This document shows, in pieces, positions 6,731 through 16,102 of a stretch of 64,000 bases of DNA. Numbering within the stretch: position 1 is the stretch's first letter; every line of letters begins with the position of its first letter. Source of the DNA: Lachnoclostridium edouardi (GTDB lineage: Bacteria; Bacillota; Clostridia; Lachnospirales; Lachnospiraceae); NCBI RefSeq assembly GCF_900240245.1, contig NZ_OESQ01000001.1, positions 1,961,672-2,025,671 of the forward strand, in the 5' to 3' direction. The notes under the pieces are model-generated. The model ran no database searches and was not told the origin of the DNA. It was given only the letters and a program-made list of their open reading frames with translations. The translations under genes were made by a program, and so were the position numbers.

Positions 6731-9700
6731 AGCCCTCAGCGGGATTTGTTTAAATAACTGGCATTATATTGACCACAGAACCTTGTTATTTAATGAAGGA
6801 ATTAATTTCTTTACAGGTCATTCCGGAAGCGGAAAGTCTACAATTATTGATGCTATGCAGATTGTGCTGTACGCAGACACTGACGGCAGAGGTTTCTTCA
6901 ATAAGGCGGCGGCTGACGACTCAGACAGAAATCTAATAGAATATTTGCGGGGAATGGTAAATATTGAGGACAATAACAATTTTTCTTATTTGAGAAACAG
7001 TAACTTTTCCAGCACTATTGTCTTAGAATTTCAGCAGACAGGAAACGGGGAAAAACAGTGCGTTGGCGTGGTGTTTGATGTGGAGACAGCTGCTAATGAG
7101 CGGCGGCATATGTTTTTTTGGCACAAAGGTCCCCTGCCTGGCCATGAGTACAGAACCTCCTCCAGAACAATGACTATAGAGGAGGTAAAGGATTATCTGA
7201 AGGATAATTTCACAGATGAAGAATATTTCTGCGGCTCTCACAACGACAGATTCAGAAGACTACTTTATGAGGTGTATTTAGGAGGTTTGGATAAAAATAA
7301 ATTTCCTATGCTGTTTAAACGGGCAATTCCCTTCCGAATGAACATTAAGCTGGAGGATTTTGTAAAAGAGTATATTTGCACAGAGCAGAATATTCACATT
7401 GAGGATATGCAGGAAAGCGTTATGCAGTACGGCAGAATGAGGAGAAAAATCCAGGATACCTTTGAGGAAATTCAGCAGCTGGAGCAGATTCAGGAGAAGT
7501 TTGCCTGTGTGGAGGAAATCAGAAAAGAACAGGGGCTTTGTCAATACGCGGCTGATAAACTGGAGATTTTAGAGTGGACTCAGCAGATACATACATTAAT
7601 TTACGAGATTCAGAATAGTGAAAAGGAGCTGGAGGGCCAGGAAAAGGAAGAGGTTAGGCTGTTAGAAAAAATTCAGCAGATGGAAAAAATCAGGGATGAG
7701 CTTTTAAAGAAAATATCAGCTACCGGGTATGATGAAATAAAAAACCAGCTGGGTTCTTTAAATGAGCTAATAGAGCAGCTGTTAAAAAGTAAGGGCAGAT
7801 GGGACAGGACTGGAGAGGCATTAAAAAGATGGGAGGAGGAGGACTGCACTCCTAATCAGACCTTATGGGATATTGAAAGCTTTGTAAAGAAAAATATTTC
7901 TCAGGGAGAGATTAAAAGGCTGAAGCAGGGGCTGGCGGAGCTGAAAAAAGAGACGGAAGGTCAGAGAAAGGATGCCGAGGCGGAGATTCGTTTCTTAGAA
8001 AGGCGGGAAAAGGAGCTTACAAATGATTTAAAGCTGCTAAAAGGCGGAAAGAAAACTTATCCCAAGGAGCTGGAGGAGGCAAAATCCTATCTTCAGAGAC
8101 GTTTATATGAGGAGACAAAAAAGTCTGTTTCTGTGGAGATTCTGGCAGATTTGCTGGATATTGGCAGCGAGCAGTGGCGAAACGCTGTGGAAGGTTATTT
8201 AGGCAATAATAAGCTGGCCCTTATGGTGGAGCCTAAATATGCCAGAACTGCCATGAAAATATATGGGGAGCTGGATAGAAAGAAGTATTTCCGGGTGGCG
8301 GTGGTGGACACAGAAAGAGTATGCGCAGATAAGCATACAGTGTTAAAATCTGCTTTGGCCGAGGAGGTCATTGCATATTCTGACTATGTACAGGCTTATA
8401 TTCATTTTCTTTTGGGAAAGGTTATTAAGTGTGAGAATATAGATGAGCTGAGGCAGGAAAAAATAGGAATCACATCAGATTGTCTTTTGTATCACAGCTA
8501 TCGTCTGCAGTATATTAATCCTGAATATTACACAAAAAGGGCCTATATCGGCGCTGTCAGCATGAAGAAAAGAATCGGGCAGATTGAGAAGGAGATAAAA
8601 GAGATTCAGGAAAATAAGCAGCCGTATATTCAGATAAAGAAAGACTGCGACAGAGTCTTAAATCTGGAATATTTAAGCTTGCCAGAGGAAGAGTATTCAA
8701 ACTGGAAATTGGATATGGAACGCTGTGTGGAAAAAGAAAGGGATAAAAAGCTGCTGGAAAAGAAATTGGCAGAGTTAGATAGGGGCCAGGTTAGTCAGTG
8801 GACCAGGGAGAGGGAGGAGCTGAAAGAAGAAATTGAAGCTTCCTCTAAGCTAAGGGCCAGTGTTTCTCAGGCTATTTGGAGACTGCAGGAGGAGATTAAG
8901 AAAAAGAAAGAAAATAATGTTGCTCTCAATTATCAGCTGGAGGAAAGAAAAGGTCAGTTTAAGGAAGAAGAGGAAGGAGAGCTTAGAGTAAAGGAGATTT
9001 TAGAATCAAATCAAAAGGACTTTAAAAAGGCTGACGTTATAAATGTTTTAAGGTATGATAAATTAAAGGAAATCTACAGGCGAAAAGCTGAGGAGGCGGT
9101 GCAAAAACAGGAGGAAGCTTTTGGAAAGCTGATGGAGCAAAGAGTCTTTTATCTTCAGCAGCATCCGGAGAGAGCAGTTCCCTTGGAGAGAAGGGATAAT
9201 CAGGCATATGACCAGCTGTTAAGCCAGCTGCAGTGCGACCAGCTGGCGACATATAAGGAAAGGGCGGAAGAGCAGGCAAGGGCCGCTGTAATCCATTTTA
9301 AGGAGGATTTTGTATATAAAATCAGAACAGCTATTAAGGAAGCTTTAATCAGAAAGGATGAGCTGAATAAGATTATCAGCAGTCTGGATTTCGGAAAAGA
9401 TAAATATCAGTTTGTAATTGGCAGAAGCAAAGGACCGGACAGCCAGTATTATGATATGCTGATGGATGAGGATTTAGACATTAATCCTTCCAGCTTAAAT
9501 AAATCTATGGAAAATCAGATGAATTTATTTACAATGAGCCATGAGGAAAAGTATGGAGCTATGTTAAATGAGCTGATACAGATTTTTATACCACCTGAGG
9601 GGGCTACTTTAGAGCAGCAGGAGGAAGCTAGACGGCAGATGGAGAAGTACGCCGATTACAGAACATATTTGTCCTTTGATATGCAGCAGATTATTGAAGG

Positions 9701-10100
9701 AGAAGAAACTATGAAAATACCCCTCAGCAGAATGATACGAAAAAACTCTGGAGGAGAGGGACAGAACCCCTTTTATGTAGCTCTTTTAGCCAGCTTTGCT
9801 CAGGCCTACAGAATTAATTTGTCGCCTAAGCTGGAGCGGGAGTCGACTATGCGCCTGGTAGTGCTGGACGAGGCATTTTCTAAAATGGACGGGGAAAAGG
9901 TAGCCAGCTGTATCCGCCTGATCAGAGGCCTGGGCTTCCAGGCGATTATCAGCGCCACCAATGATAAAATACAAAATTATCTGGAAAATGTAGATAAGAC
10001 ATTTGTTTTTGCCAATCCAAATAAAAAGCATATTTCTGTGCAGGAGTTTGAGAAAAGGCAGTTTGAGCAGCTGTCTGAGGAAGCAGGAGAATGGGATTAA
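6708..10100 (+). CDS. jetC: Wadjet protein JetC (SMC/MukB-like ATPase)
   Basis: 1130 residues from the ATG at 6708, 9 bases after AGGGGAGG; GTG 6699 and ATG 6702 are alternatives. The N-terminal head has a Walker A motif (GHSGSGKST, about residues 37-45). Long coiled-coil arms flank a hinge near the middle. The C-terminal head has an ABC signature (NSGGEGQNPFYVALL) and Walker B (VVLDEAFSKMD). This is the motor that extrudes DNA loops in the JetABC complex. The start lies inside jetB and the end overlaps jetD by 10 bases, so the four genes are tightly coupled. All ATPase motifs are intact and the system should be functional. Confidence 0.95.
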   Translation: MRTNQRFKALSGICLNNWHYIDHRTLLFNEGINFFTGHSGSGKSTIIDAMQIVLYADTDGRGFFNKAAADDSDRNLIEYLRGMVNIEDNNNFSYLRNSNFSSTIVLEFQQTGNGEKQCVGVVFDVETAANERRHMFFWHKGPLPGHEYRTSSRTMTIEEVKDYLKDNFTDEEYFCGSHNDRFRRLLYEVYLGGLDKNKFPMLFKRAIPFRMNIKLEDFVKEYICTEQNIHIEDMQESVMQYGRMRRKIQDTFEEIQQLEQIQEKFACVEEIRKEQGLCQYAADKLEILEWTQQIHTLIYEIQNSEKELEGQEKEEVRLLEKIQQMEKIRDELLKKISATGYDEIKNQLGSLNELIEQLLKSKGRWDRTGEALKRWEEEDCTPNQTLWDIESFVKKNISQGEIKRLKQGLAELKKETEGQRKDAEAEIRFLERREKELTNDLKLLKGGKKTYPKELEEAKSYLQRRLYEETKKSVSVEILADLLDIGSEQWRNAVEGYLGNNKLALMVEPKYARTAMKIYGELDRKKYFRVAVVDTERVCADKHTVLKSALAEEVIAYSDYVQAYIHFLLGKVIKCENIDELRQEKIGITSDCLLYHSYRLQYINPEYYTKRAYIGAVSMKKRIGQIEKEIKEIQENKQPYIQIKKDCDRVLNLEYLSLPEEEYSNWKLDMERCVEKERDKKLLEKKLAELDRGQVSQWTREREELKEEIEASSKLRASVSQAIWRLQEEIKKKKENNVALNYQLEERKGQFKEEEEGELRVKEILESNQKDFKKADVINVLRYDKLKEIYRRKAEEAVQKQEEAFGKLMEQRVFYLQQHPERAVPLERRDNQAYDQLLSQLQCDQLATYKERAEEQARAAVIHFKEDFVYKIRTAIKEALIRKDELNKIISSLDFGKDKYQFVIGRSKGPDSQYYDMLMDEDLDINPSSLNKSMENQMNLFTMSHEEKYGAMLNELIQIFIPPEGATLEQQEEARRQMEKYADYRTYLSFDMQQIIEGEETMKIPLSRMIRKNSGGEGQNPFYVALLASFAQAYRINLSPKLERESTMRLVVLDEAFSKMDGEKVASCIRLIRGLGFQAIISATNDKIQNYLENVDKTFVFANPNKKHISVQEFEKRQFEQLSEEAGEWD

Positions 10101-11269
10101 CAGAAATTATTATTGAAAAAATTGAGCGGTCTTCAGTTGACTGGAGAATAGGGGCGTCAGGCTTCCGCAATCTGAAAATTCAGGGCTGGATGTATAAGCA
10201 GTACGGACGGGAGGAAATGATTAAAGAAGCCAGAGAGCTGGAGCAGACAGGTTTGCTGAAGATTAAATGGGAAAGCTATGATTTTGATATTGGAGAAGTA
10301 AAATTTCAGCTGGGAGATCAGGAAGAATTTTACAAAAGATCAGGGAAAATTCCTAAAAGAGACAGGATACAGCAGCAGGAGGATTATGTGAAAAACTGGC
10401 TGGCCTGTATCTCTTCCCCCTGGCTGAAGGCTTATGGGGAAGATCTGCAAAGAGATTTAGAAAAGGGGAAAGAGCTGGATTTGGGAGAGTATAATCAGCA
10501 GCTGTTTTACTGTCTTGAGGAGCTAGACTGTTTAAGGGAGCCTATATTAAAAAAGGTCTTCAGCAAGTATGTATTTGGAGGTTCAAAGGTTTTTGAAAAT
10601 CAGTACCAGGACGCTGTAATCCGAATTGCCAGAAGGAAAAAAGCAGACTTAGATGATAATATGGACGATCACACAATTTTAAGGGAGCTTTTTATTGAAG
10701 AGTATTCTCAGGAAATGTCTGTGAAAGGGAATTTGGTTTTAGAGCTGGAGGGAAAAATTTTAGACTTGTCGGCGTTTGTCTATGGCGTGGTGCTTACCAG
10801 CGCCACTATAGAAAAAGCAGGTATAAAAGAAAATCAGAAGATCACCAAGGTTGTGACAGTGGAGAATAAGGCTAATTATATTTCTATGCCCTATGAGGAC
10901 AACACTTTGATTATATTTTCTCACGGCTACTTTTCCCCAAAAGAAAGAGTATTTCTAAAAAGGTTATATCATGTGCTGAAAGATAAGAAGGTTCAGTATT
11001 ATCACACAGGGGATTTGGATTTTGGCGGCGTTCGCATTTTTCAGTTTATCAAAAAAGAGATTTTTCCGGAGGTACAGCCTTTTATGATGGATGTAAATAC
11101 ATTTGAAAGGTATAAAGATCTTGGGGAAAAAGCAGACGAGGGCATTTGCAGGAAGTTAAGGGGGATAAAAGAGCCGGTTCTTCAGAACCTAATAGATAAA
11201 ATCTGTGATGAGGGACTTGTTATTGAGCAGGAAAGCTTTTTAGTGCCTCACAGAAAGGCGGGAAATTAA
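10091..11269 (+). CDS. jetD: Wadjet nuclease subunit JetD (Toprim-like)
   Basis: 392 residues. The C-terminal half carries Toprim-type motifs: TVENKANY, where the glutamate is the expected metal ligand, and YHTGDLDFGGVRIF, with a DxD pair about residues 307-313. This matches JetD, the topoisomerase VI/Spo11-like nuclease that cuts DNA once JetABC has extruded a small circle. The N-terminal part corresponds to the arm and CAP-like DNA-binding region. It overlaps jetC and is followed after two bases by an AEC transporter gene with no terminator between them. Confidence 0.92.
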   Translation: MGLTEIIIEKIERSSVDWRIGASGFRNLKIQGWMYKQYGREEMIKEARELEQTGLLKIKWESYDFDIGEVKFQLGDQEEFYKRSGKIPKRDRIQQQEDYVKNWLACISSPWLKAYGEDLQRDLEKGKELDLGEYNQQLFYCLEELDCLREPILKKVFSKYVFGGSKVFENQYQDAVIRIARRKKADLDDNMDDHTILRELFIEEYSQEMSVKGNLVLELEGKILDLSAFVYGVVLTSATIEKAGIKENQKITKVVTVENKANYISMPYEDNTLIIFSHGYFSPKERVFLKRLYHVLKDKKVQYYHTGDLDFGGVRIFQFIKKEIFPEVQPFMMDVNTFERYKDLGEKADEGICRKLRGIKEPVLQNLIDKICDEGLVIEQESFLVPHRKAGN

Positions 11270-11271
11270 GA

Positions 11272-12216
11272 ATGATACTTCAATCTATAAAGAGCGTTAT
11301 GTCTCTTGTGTTGATGATGATGGTGGGTTTTTCAGTTACAAGAAAGCCCTGGTTTGGAAAGCAGGGAGAGAATTTTCTGTCTAAGCTGTGTATTCAGGTG
11401 GCAATTCCCTTGTACATGATAGTGAACGTATACGAAACCTGCGGTTCCAGAAAAGAGCTTTTGAATTTGCTCAAGTATTTTCCTATTCCCTTTGGCATTA
11501 TAATATTTTTTATTATTGTAGGCTTTGCAGTGTCAAGGCTGATGAAAATTGAAAAGAAAAGGCAGGGAGCTTTTATTAATGTAATAGGCTTTTCCAACAC
11601 AGTGTTCGTAGGCTTTCCCATTGTGACTGCTATTCTGGGGGAGGAAGCCCTGCCTATGGCTATGAGCTACTATATTGCCAATACTACCTTATTCTGGACA
11701 GTAGGGGCCTGGCTTTTAAGAAGAGACGGAGGGCAGGAGGGCTCCCTGTTTGCAAAGGATAATTTGAAGCGGATTGTATCTATGCCTATTGTTGGGTTTT
11801 TAACAGGTATTGTGCTGGTGGCGGCAAATGTGCAGATTCCGGATTGGATTTTTAATCCTGTGAATCAGCTGGGAAAGATGGCCACGCCTATTGCTATGAT
11901 TGTAATTGGAAGTATTCTGCGGAATATAGATTTCAGGCAGATGAAAATGTCCAGAGATCTGGCGGTGCTGCTTTTAAACCGGTTTGTGGCCGCCCCCGCC
12001 TTGATGATGGCTATTCTCCTGCCTTTGCCTTTTAATGATATTGCAAAGCAGGTGTACTTAATTTTAATTATTATGCCCGCCATGACGCAGTTTGGAATTT
12101 TGGCCAAGGAGTCAGGGGCTGACTATGAATTCTGTACTTTGCTGATTGCAGTGACTACAGTTATCAGTATGGCCGTTATCCCTGTTTACACATTAATCTT
12201 AGGAATGGTTTTTTAA
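11272..12216 (+). CDS. AEC-family (auxin efflux carrier-like) permease
   Basis: 314 residues with about ten hydrophobic segments and the symmetrical two-half arrangement of AEC transporters. The first half has NVIGFSNTVFVGFPI and the second a similar crossover helix (IVIGSILRNIDF, then PAMTQFGILAKESGAD). Bacterial members move organic acids such as malate or malonate; the substrate cannot be read from sequence. It begins two bases after jetD, so it may be read from the Wadjet promoter, though a functional link is unlikely. proC follows 15 bases downstream. Confidence 0.88.
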   Translation: MILQSIKSVMSLVLMMMVGFSVTRKPWFGKQGENFLSKLCIQVAIPLYMIVNVYETCGSRKELLNLLKYFPIPFGIIIFFIIVGFAVSRLMKIEKKRQGAFINVIGFSNTVFVGFPIVTAILGEEALPMAMSYYIANTTLFWTVGAWLLRRDGGQEGSLFAKDNLKRIVSMPIVGFLTGIVLVAANVQIPDWIFNPVNQLGKMATPIAMIVIGSILRNIDFRQMKMSRDLAVLLLNRFVAAPALMMAILLPLPFNDIAKQVYLILIIMPAMTQFGILAKESGADYEFCTLLIAVTTVISMAVIPVYTLILGMVF

Positions 12217-12231
12217 AAAGGAGAGTTTAAA

Positions 12232-13032
12232 ATGAAGAGCTTAGAAAATACGAAAGTAGGATTTATTGGATTTGGCAATATGGCTCAGGCTATGGCGGAG
12301 GGAATGATTTTAAAAAAAGCAGTTGGCCCGGGGCAGATTTATGCTTGTGCGAAAAACTGGGAGAAGCTGCGGAAAAATACAGAGGAAAAAGGGATGAATC
12401 CTTGTAAGGATGCAGGGGAAGTAGTGGAAAAGGCGGACATAGTGATTATAGCGGTAAAACCTTATATGATTCAGGAGGTTATAAAACCGGTTAAGCAGAT
12501 GTTAAAAGGAAAAATTCTAGTTTCTGTGGCAGCAGGAGTTCCTTTTGACAAATATGAGGAGATTCTGGAGCCGGGAACTCATCATTTAAGCACGATTCCA
12601 AATACTCCTGTGTCTATTGGAGAGGGAATTATTATTTGTGAAAGCAAGCATTCTCTGACAGAGGAGGAATTTAGCCTGGTGGAAAGCCTGCTGTCCTCTA
12701 TAGGGCTGGTTCAGTCTGTGGAAACAAAGCAGTTAAGTGTTGCCGGCACTGTCAGCGGCTGCGGCCCTGCCTTTGCCAGTATGTTTATAGAGGCATTGTC
12801 CGACGCCGGGGTGCAGCACGGGCTGCCCAGAGCATTGTCCTATAAACTGGCTTCCCAGATGGTTGCCGGTACAGGAAAGCTTCAGTTAAGTACACAAGCT
12901 CATCCAGGAGCAATGAAGGATGCAGTGTGCTCGCCTGGAGGAACTACCATTGTGGGAGTCGCTGCATTAGAGAGAAGGGGATTTCGGTCAGCAGTGATTG
13001 ACGCCATTGATGCTATTGAAAAGAAAAAATAG
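12232..13032 (+). CDS. proC: Pyrroline-5-carboxylate reductase
   Basis: 266 residues. The N-terminal Rossmann motif GFIGFGNMAQAM binds NAD(P)H; the C-terminal helical domain has the family signature with SGCGPAFASMF and MKDAVCSPGGTT. It reduces pyrroline-5-carboxylate to L-proline in the cytoplasm. AAGGAG lies at a good distance upstream. The final codons (three lysines and TAG) coincide with the left edge of the dispersed repeat at 13026, so the repeat appears to abut or supply the 3' end of the gene. Confidence 0.95.
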   Translation: MKSLENTKVGFIGFGNMAQAMAEGMILKKAVGPGQIYACAKNWEKLRKNTEEKGMNPCKDAGEVVEKADIVIIAVKPYMIQEVIKPVKQMLKGKILVSVAAGVPFDKYEEILEPGTHHLSTIPNTPVSIGEGIIICESKHSLTEEEFSLVESLLSSIGLVQSVETKQLSVAGTVSGCGPAFASMFIEALSDAGVQHGLPRALSYKLASQMVAGTGKLQLSTQAHPGAMKDAVCSPGGTTIVGVAALERRGFRSAVIDAIDAIEKKK

Positions 13033-13215
13033 TTGAGCACGGCGTGCGAAACTATTTGCTACCCAAAGTTTGCGTTAGCAAAGTTTGGGTTTCCCGTAGT
13101 TTTTTATGGAACGAGTGAAATAAAAAATAGTAACACTCGTGAAAGACCTCGTGAACGATTTTTCATGTATCGCACGTAAGAATCCAAAATACGGATTCTA
13201 AGTGCTCATAACAAT
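13026..13215. repeat. Dispersed structured repeat, copy 1
   Basis: About 190 bases, largely identical to 21797-21981. The ends are complementary (TTGAGCAC and GTGCGA near the left; TCGCAC and GTGCTCAT near the right). Inside, AAACTA pairs with TAGTTT, ACCCAAA with TTTGGGT, and ACGAGTG with CACTCGT. This copy has an extra small hairpin (AGAATCC/GGATTCT, 13180-13201) flanked by TAAG on both sides that copy 2 lacks. No ORF. It could be a structured RNA or a MITE-like element. Confidence 0.8.
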
Positions 13216-13221
13216 AAAAAA

Positions 13222-13267
13222 GGAAGTGGACGCAGAAGTATATATTCTGTGGAAGCTTCCTTTTTTT
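13222..13267 (+). terminator. Rho-independent terminator after proC
   Basis: GGAAG (13222-13226) pairs with CTTCC (13256-13260), with an inner CAGAA/TTCTG stem, followed by seven T. It probably ends the jet-AEC-proC transcript after the repeat. Confidence 0.7.
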
Positions 13268-13303
13268 GCTATTTTGCACAAAGATGTTTGTAGGATTCGT
13301 CTA

Positions 13304-13346
13304 TTGAATAGAGAAATAAAGCATGATAATATACTAGTATACTAGT
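13304..13346 (+). promoter_or_regulatory. Promoter and palindromic operator of the hydroxy-acid operon
   Basis: TTGAAT (13304-13309) and TAATAT (13327-13332) are 17 bases apart. A perfect 14-base palindrome, ACTAGTATACTAGT (13333-13346), covers the expected transcription start and is followed by another partial CTAG half. It is a likely binding site for the GntR regulator encoded at 17412. Confidence 0.65.
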
Positions 13347-13392
13347 AGACTAGAAAGAAGACGGAAGAACTTAAAGGGAGAAGGGGAATTGT

Positions 13393-14739
13393 ATGAATGA
13401 AAATGTATATGAGCAGATTTTAAGGCCTGTAGTTTTTCCTAAAATGTATACAGTCAGGCAGAAGTTTAATGAAGATCATATTTTAAATGTTTCTGAGGCT
13501 GTATCCAGAGAGGTCCTTAATTTTCCGGGCATTGAAAAAATTACCAATAAGAAAGTGGCTTTGGCAGTGGGAAGCAGAGGGATCGCACAGCTGCCTGTGA
13601 TTGTGAAGACTGTAATAGAGACTTTAAAAAGATTTACTGGTCATATTTACATTGTTCCGGCTATGGGAAGCCACGGAGGCGCAGTCAGTGAAAACCAGAC
13701 AATGATTCTAAAGCACTTAGGGGTCAGTGAGGAGACGATGGGAGTTCCTGTTAAATCCAGCATGGACACGGACATTATTGGATTTACTGAGGATCAGATT
13801 CCTGTTTATTTTGATCATATGGCAAATCAGGGGGATTACACCATAACAATAGCCAGAATTAAGCCTCACTGCAGCTTTCGGGGAAAATATGAAAGCGGTA
13901 TGGTAAAGATGAATGTAATTGGCCTGGGCAAGCAAAGAGGGGCGGATTACTGTCATTCCAGGGGAATGAAAAATATGGGCGAGAATCTTGAGAAAATCGG
14001 CAGAGTTCACATTGAAAAGTCTAATCTTTTGTTTTGCCTGGGATTAATGGAAAATGCATACGATCAAATTTGTATGGTAAGGGCGGTGGCCAGGGAAAAG
14101 ATTATGGAGGAAGAGCCTGGCTTACTGGAGAAGGCAAAAACATACCTTCCAGGAATTCCCTTTGGAGATATTGATTTACTGGCGGTAGATGAAATAGGAA
14201 AAAATATTACAGGCACTGGAATGGACTGTAATGTTATTCAAAGATTTACCTCAGAGCATATGAAGGCAGTTCCATTTATTAAACGGCTGACTGTTTTGGA
14301 TTTAACTGAAGAGTCAGACGGAAACGCTTCTGGAGCTGGCCTGGCCGATATTTCCACCAGACGATTATTTGAAAAAATGTCCTGGGAGAAAACTTACCCT
14401 AACAGTCTTACAGCCAGAACTACTGCAGGGTGTAAGATTCCAATGATTATGGAAAATGATTTTGACGCATTAAGAGCCGGAATAAAAACTGTTCCTGATA
14501 TAAAGGAAGGCAGAGAGAGAATTGTAAGGATAAAAAATACTCTCAGGCTGGACGAGTTTCAGGTTTCTCAGGCCATTGCAGAGGAAATTATGGCGGGGGA
14601 GGAAGGCGCCAGGAAAGAAGGAGGAAAATCAGGCCAGTTAAAAATAATAAATAAAGAAGGGTTCTTCTGGGAGTTTGACCAGACCGGAGCATTAATAACA
14701 GGTTGGGAGGATGAAAATGGAAAAAACTCCGTTGTTTAA
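13393..14739 (+). CDS. LarA-like nickel-dependent 2-hydroxyacid racemase family protein
   Basis: 448 residues. The N-terminal DUF2088/LarA domain is recognisable by PAMGSHGGAVSENQ (about residues 95-108) and by ARIKPHCSFRGKYESG. LarA enzymes racemise or epimerise 2-hydroxy acids using a nickel-pincer cofactor. This subgroup differs from true lactate racemase, and no cofactor biosynthesis genes (larB, C, E) are nearby. The downstream glycerate 2-kinase and enolase-like genes make L-/D-glycerate or a related acid the most likely substrate. The gene starts the operon after a promoter with a palindromic operator. The family is confident and the substrate is inferred. Confidence 0.82.
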   Translation: MNENVYEQILRPVVFPKMYTVRQKFNEDHILNVSEAVSREVLNFPGIEKITNKKVALAVGSRGIAQLPVIVKTVIETLKRFTGHIYIVPAMGSHGGAVSENQTMILKHLGVSEETMGVPVKSSMDTDIIGFTEDQIPVYFDHMANQGDYTITIARIKPHCSFRGKYESGMVKMNVIGLGKQRGADYCHSRGMKNMGENLEKIGRVHIEKSNLLFCLGLMENAYDQICMVRAVAREKIMEEEPGLLEKAKTYLPGIPFGDIDLLAVDEIGKNITGTGMDCNVIQRFTSEHMKAVPFIKRLTVLDLTEESDGNASGAGLADISTRRLFEKMSWEKTYPNSLTARTTAGCKIPMIMENDFDALRAGIKTVPDIKEGRERIVRIKNTLRLDEFQVSQAIAEEIMAGEEGARKEGGKSGQLKIINKEGFFWEFDQTGALITGWEDENGKNSVV

Positions 14740-16081
14740 AAATGAAGAAATATTAAGCTTTGGAGATGAGAAAAGTTTAAGGCAGGACGTATTAAAAATT
14801 GTAGAGGCGGGAATCAGAAAGGTGATTCCTTATGAATCCACAAAAGATGCAATCTATTACAGAGATGGAGTACTGCAGATAGGAAAAATGAAATTTCAGA
14901 GGGAGGATATTGAAAATATTTATGTAGTAGGCGTTGGAAAAGGAGCTTTTCCCATAGCCCAGGCTCTAGATGAGATTTTTAAGGATGAGATTAGAGAAGG
15001 CTTTGTAATTGTAAAAGAGGGAGAAAAAAGAAGGCTGAATCACATTGAAATATTTGAATCCAGCCATCCTATTCCAGATGAAAGAAGTATAGAGGGAGCA
15101 AAGCGGATGGTGGAAATACTAAAAAAAGCTGGGCCTAAGGACCTGGTTTTGGCCGCCATAACAGGAGGCTCTTCTGCCTTAGCCAATTTGCCGGCAGAAG
15201 GCATCAGTATTCAGGATTTAAAAGATATTAACAGCCAGCTGTTAAAATGCGGGGCGGAAATCGGAAAAATGAATGCTGTCAGGAAGCATTTATGCATGAT
15301 TAAGGGCGGACGGGCTGTGGCCTGCGGACAGCCAGCGGCAGTGATTACATTTACTTTTGATACAGCTCCTCCAGATATGCCCTGGCCAGATATGAGCCTT
15401 CCTGACCCTACTACCTTTCAGGACGCTGTTTATGTACTAAAAACTTATAATATTTGGGAGACGGCGCCGGAATCTGTAAAAAGCCGTCTGCTTTGGGGAG
15501 AATCTCACCCGGAGGCAGAGACCGTAAAAAGCTTAGAGGGGATGCGGCAGGAAATTATCAGTGTGGCAGACCCGGAGGCAGCCTGCAGGGCGGCTGCAGA
15601 ACAGGCGGGAAAATTGGGATATAAGCCATATATTCTTTCTACCATTATGGAGGGAGAGGCCAAGGATGTGGGAGTTGTGCTGGCAGGTATTTCAGATGAA
15701 ATATTGAAAAATAGCAGACCTTTTTCAAAGCCATGCGCCTTGATCTCAGGTGGAGAAACAACAGTTACAATTCAGGGAGAATGCGGGAAGGGAGGGCCTA
15801 ACCAGGAAACAGTGCTGGGGTTTATAGATAAAATCAGGGCAAATCAGGGTTTTGCCTTTGTCAGCATAGATACAGACGGCACAGACGGCCCCTGCGATAT
15901 TGCAGGTGGAATTGTATCAGGAAGCAGCAAAAAGGTTTTGGCGGAAAAGCACATTGATATAAATAAAGAATTGAGAAATCACAATTCTTCCCGGGTGCTT
16001 CAGTCCATAGACAGCGCTATTGTTACAGGCCATACAGGAACCAACGTAATGAATTTAAGGGTAGTTGTGCTAAAGGATTAA
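14717..16081 (+). CDS. Glycerate 2-kinase (MOFRL/GlxK class)
   Basis: 454 residues from the ATG at 14717, 6 bases after GGGAGG; the upstream ATG at 14711 is too close to that site. The N-terminal domain has VVGVGKGAFPIAQAL and AITGGSSALANLP; the C-terminal MOFRL part has SGGETTVTIQ and SIDTDGTDGPCD. These are signatures of class II glycerate kinases, which phosphorylate D-glycerate at carbon 2. It overlaps the racemase-like gene by 23 bases and precedes the enolase-like gene, suggesting glycerate to 2-phosphoglycerate conversion. Confidence 0.9.
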   Translation: MEKTPLFKNEEILSFGDEKSLRQDVLKIVEAGIRKVIPYESTKDAIYYRDGVLQIGKMKFQREDIENIYVVGVGKGAFPIAQALDEIFKDEIREGFVIVKEGEKRRLNHIEIFESSHPIPDERSIEGAKRMVEILKKAGPKDLVLAAITGGSSALANLPAEGISIQDLKDINSQLLKCGAEIGKMNAVRKHLCMIKGGRAVACGQPAAVITFTFDTAPPDMPWPDMSLPDPTTFQDAVYVLKTYNIWETAPESVKSRLLWGESHPEAETVKSLEGMRQEIISVADPEAACRAAAEQAGKLGYKPYILSTIMEGEAKDVGVVLAGISDEILKNSRPFSKPCALISGGETTVTIQGECGKGGPNQETVLGFIDKIRANQGFAFVSIDTDGTDGPCDIAGGIVSGSSKKVLAEKHIDINKELRNHNSSRVLQSIDSAIVTGHTGTNVMNLRVVVLKD

Positions 16082-16102
16082 GAAAGGGGAGGGGGGAGAA
16101 AA

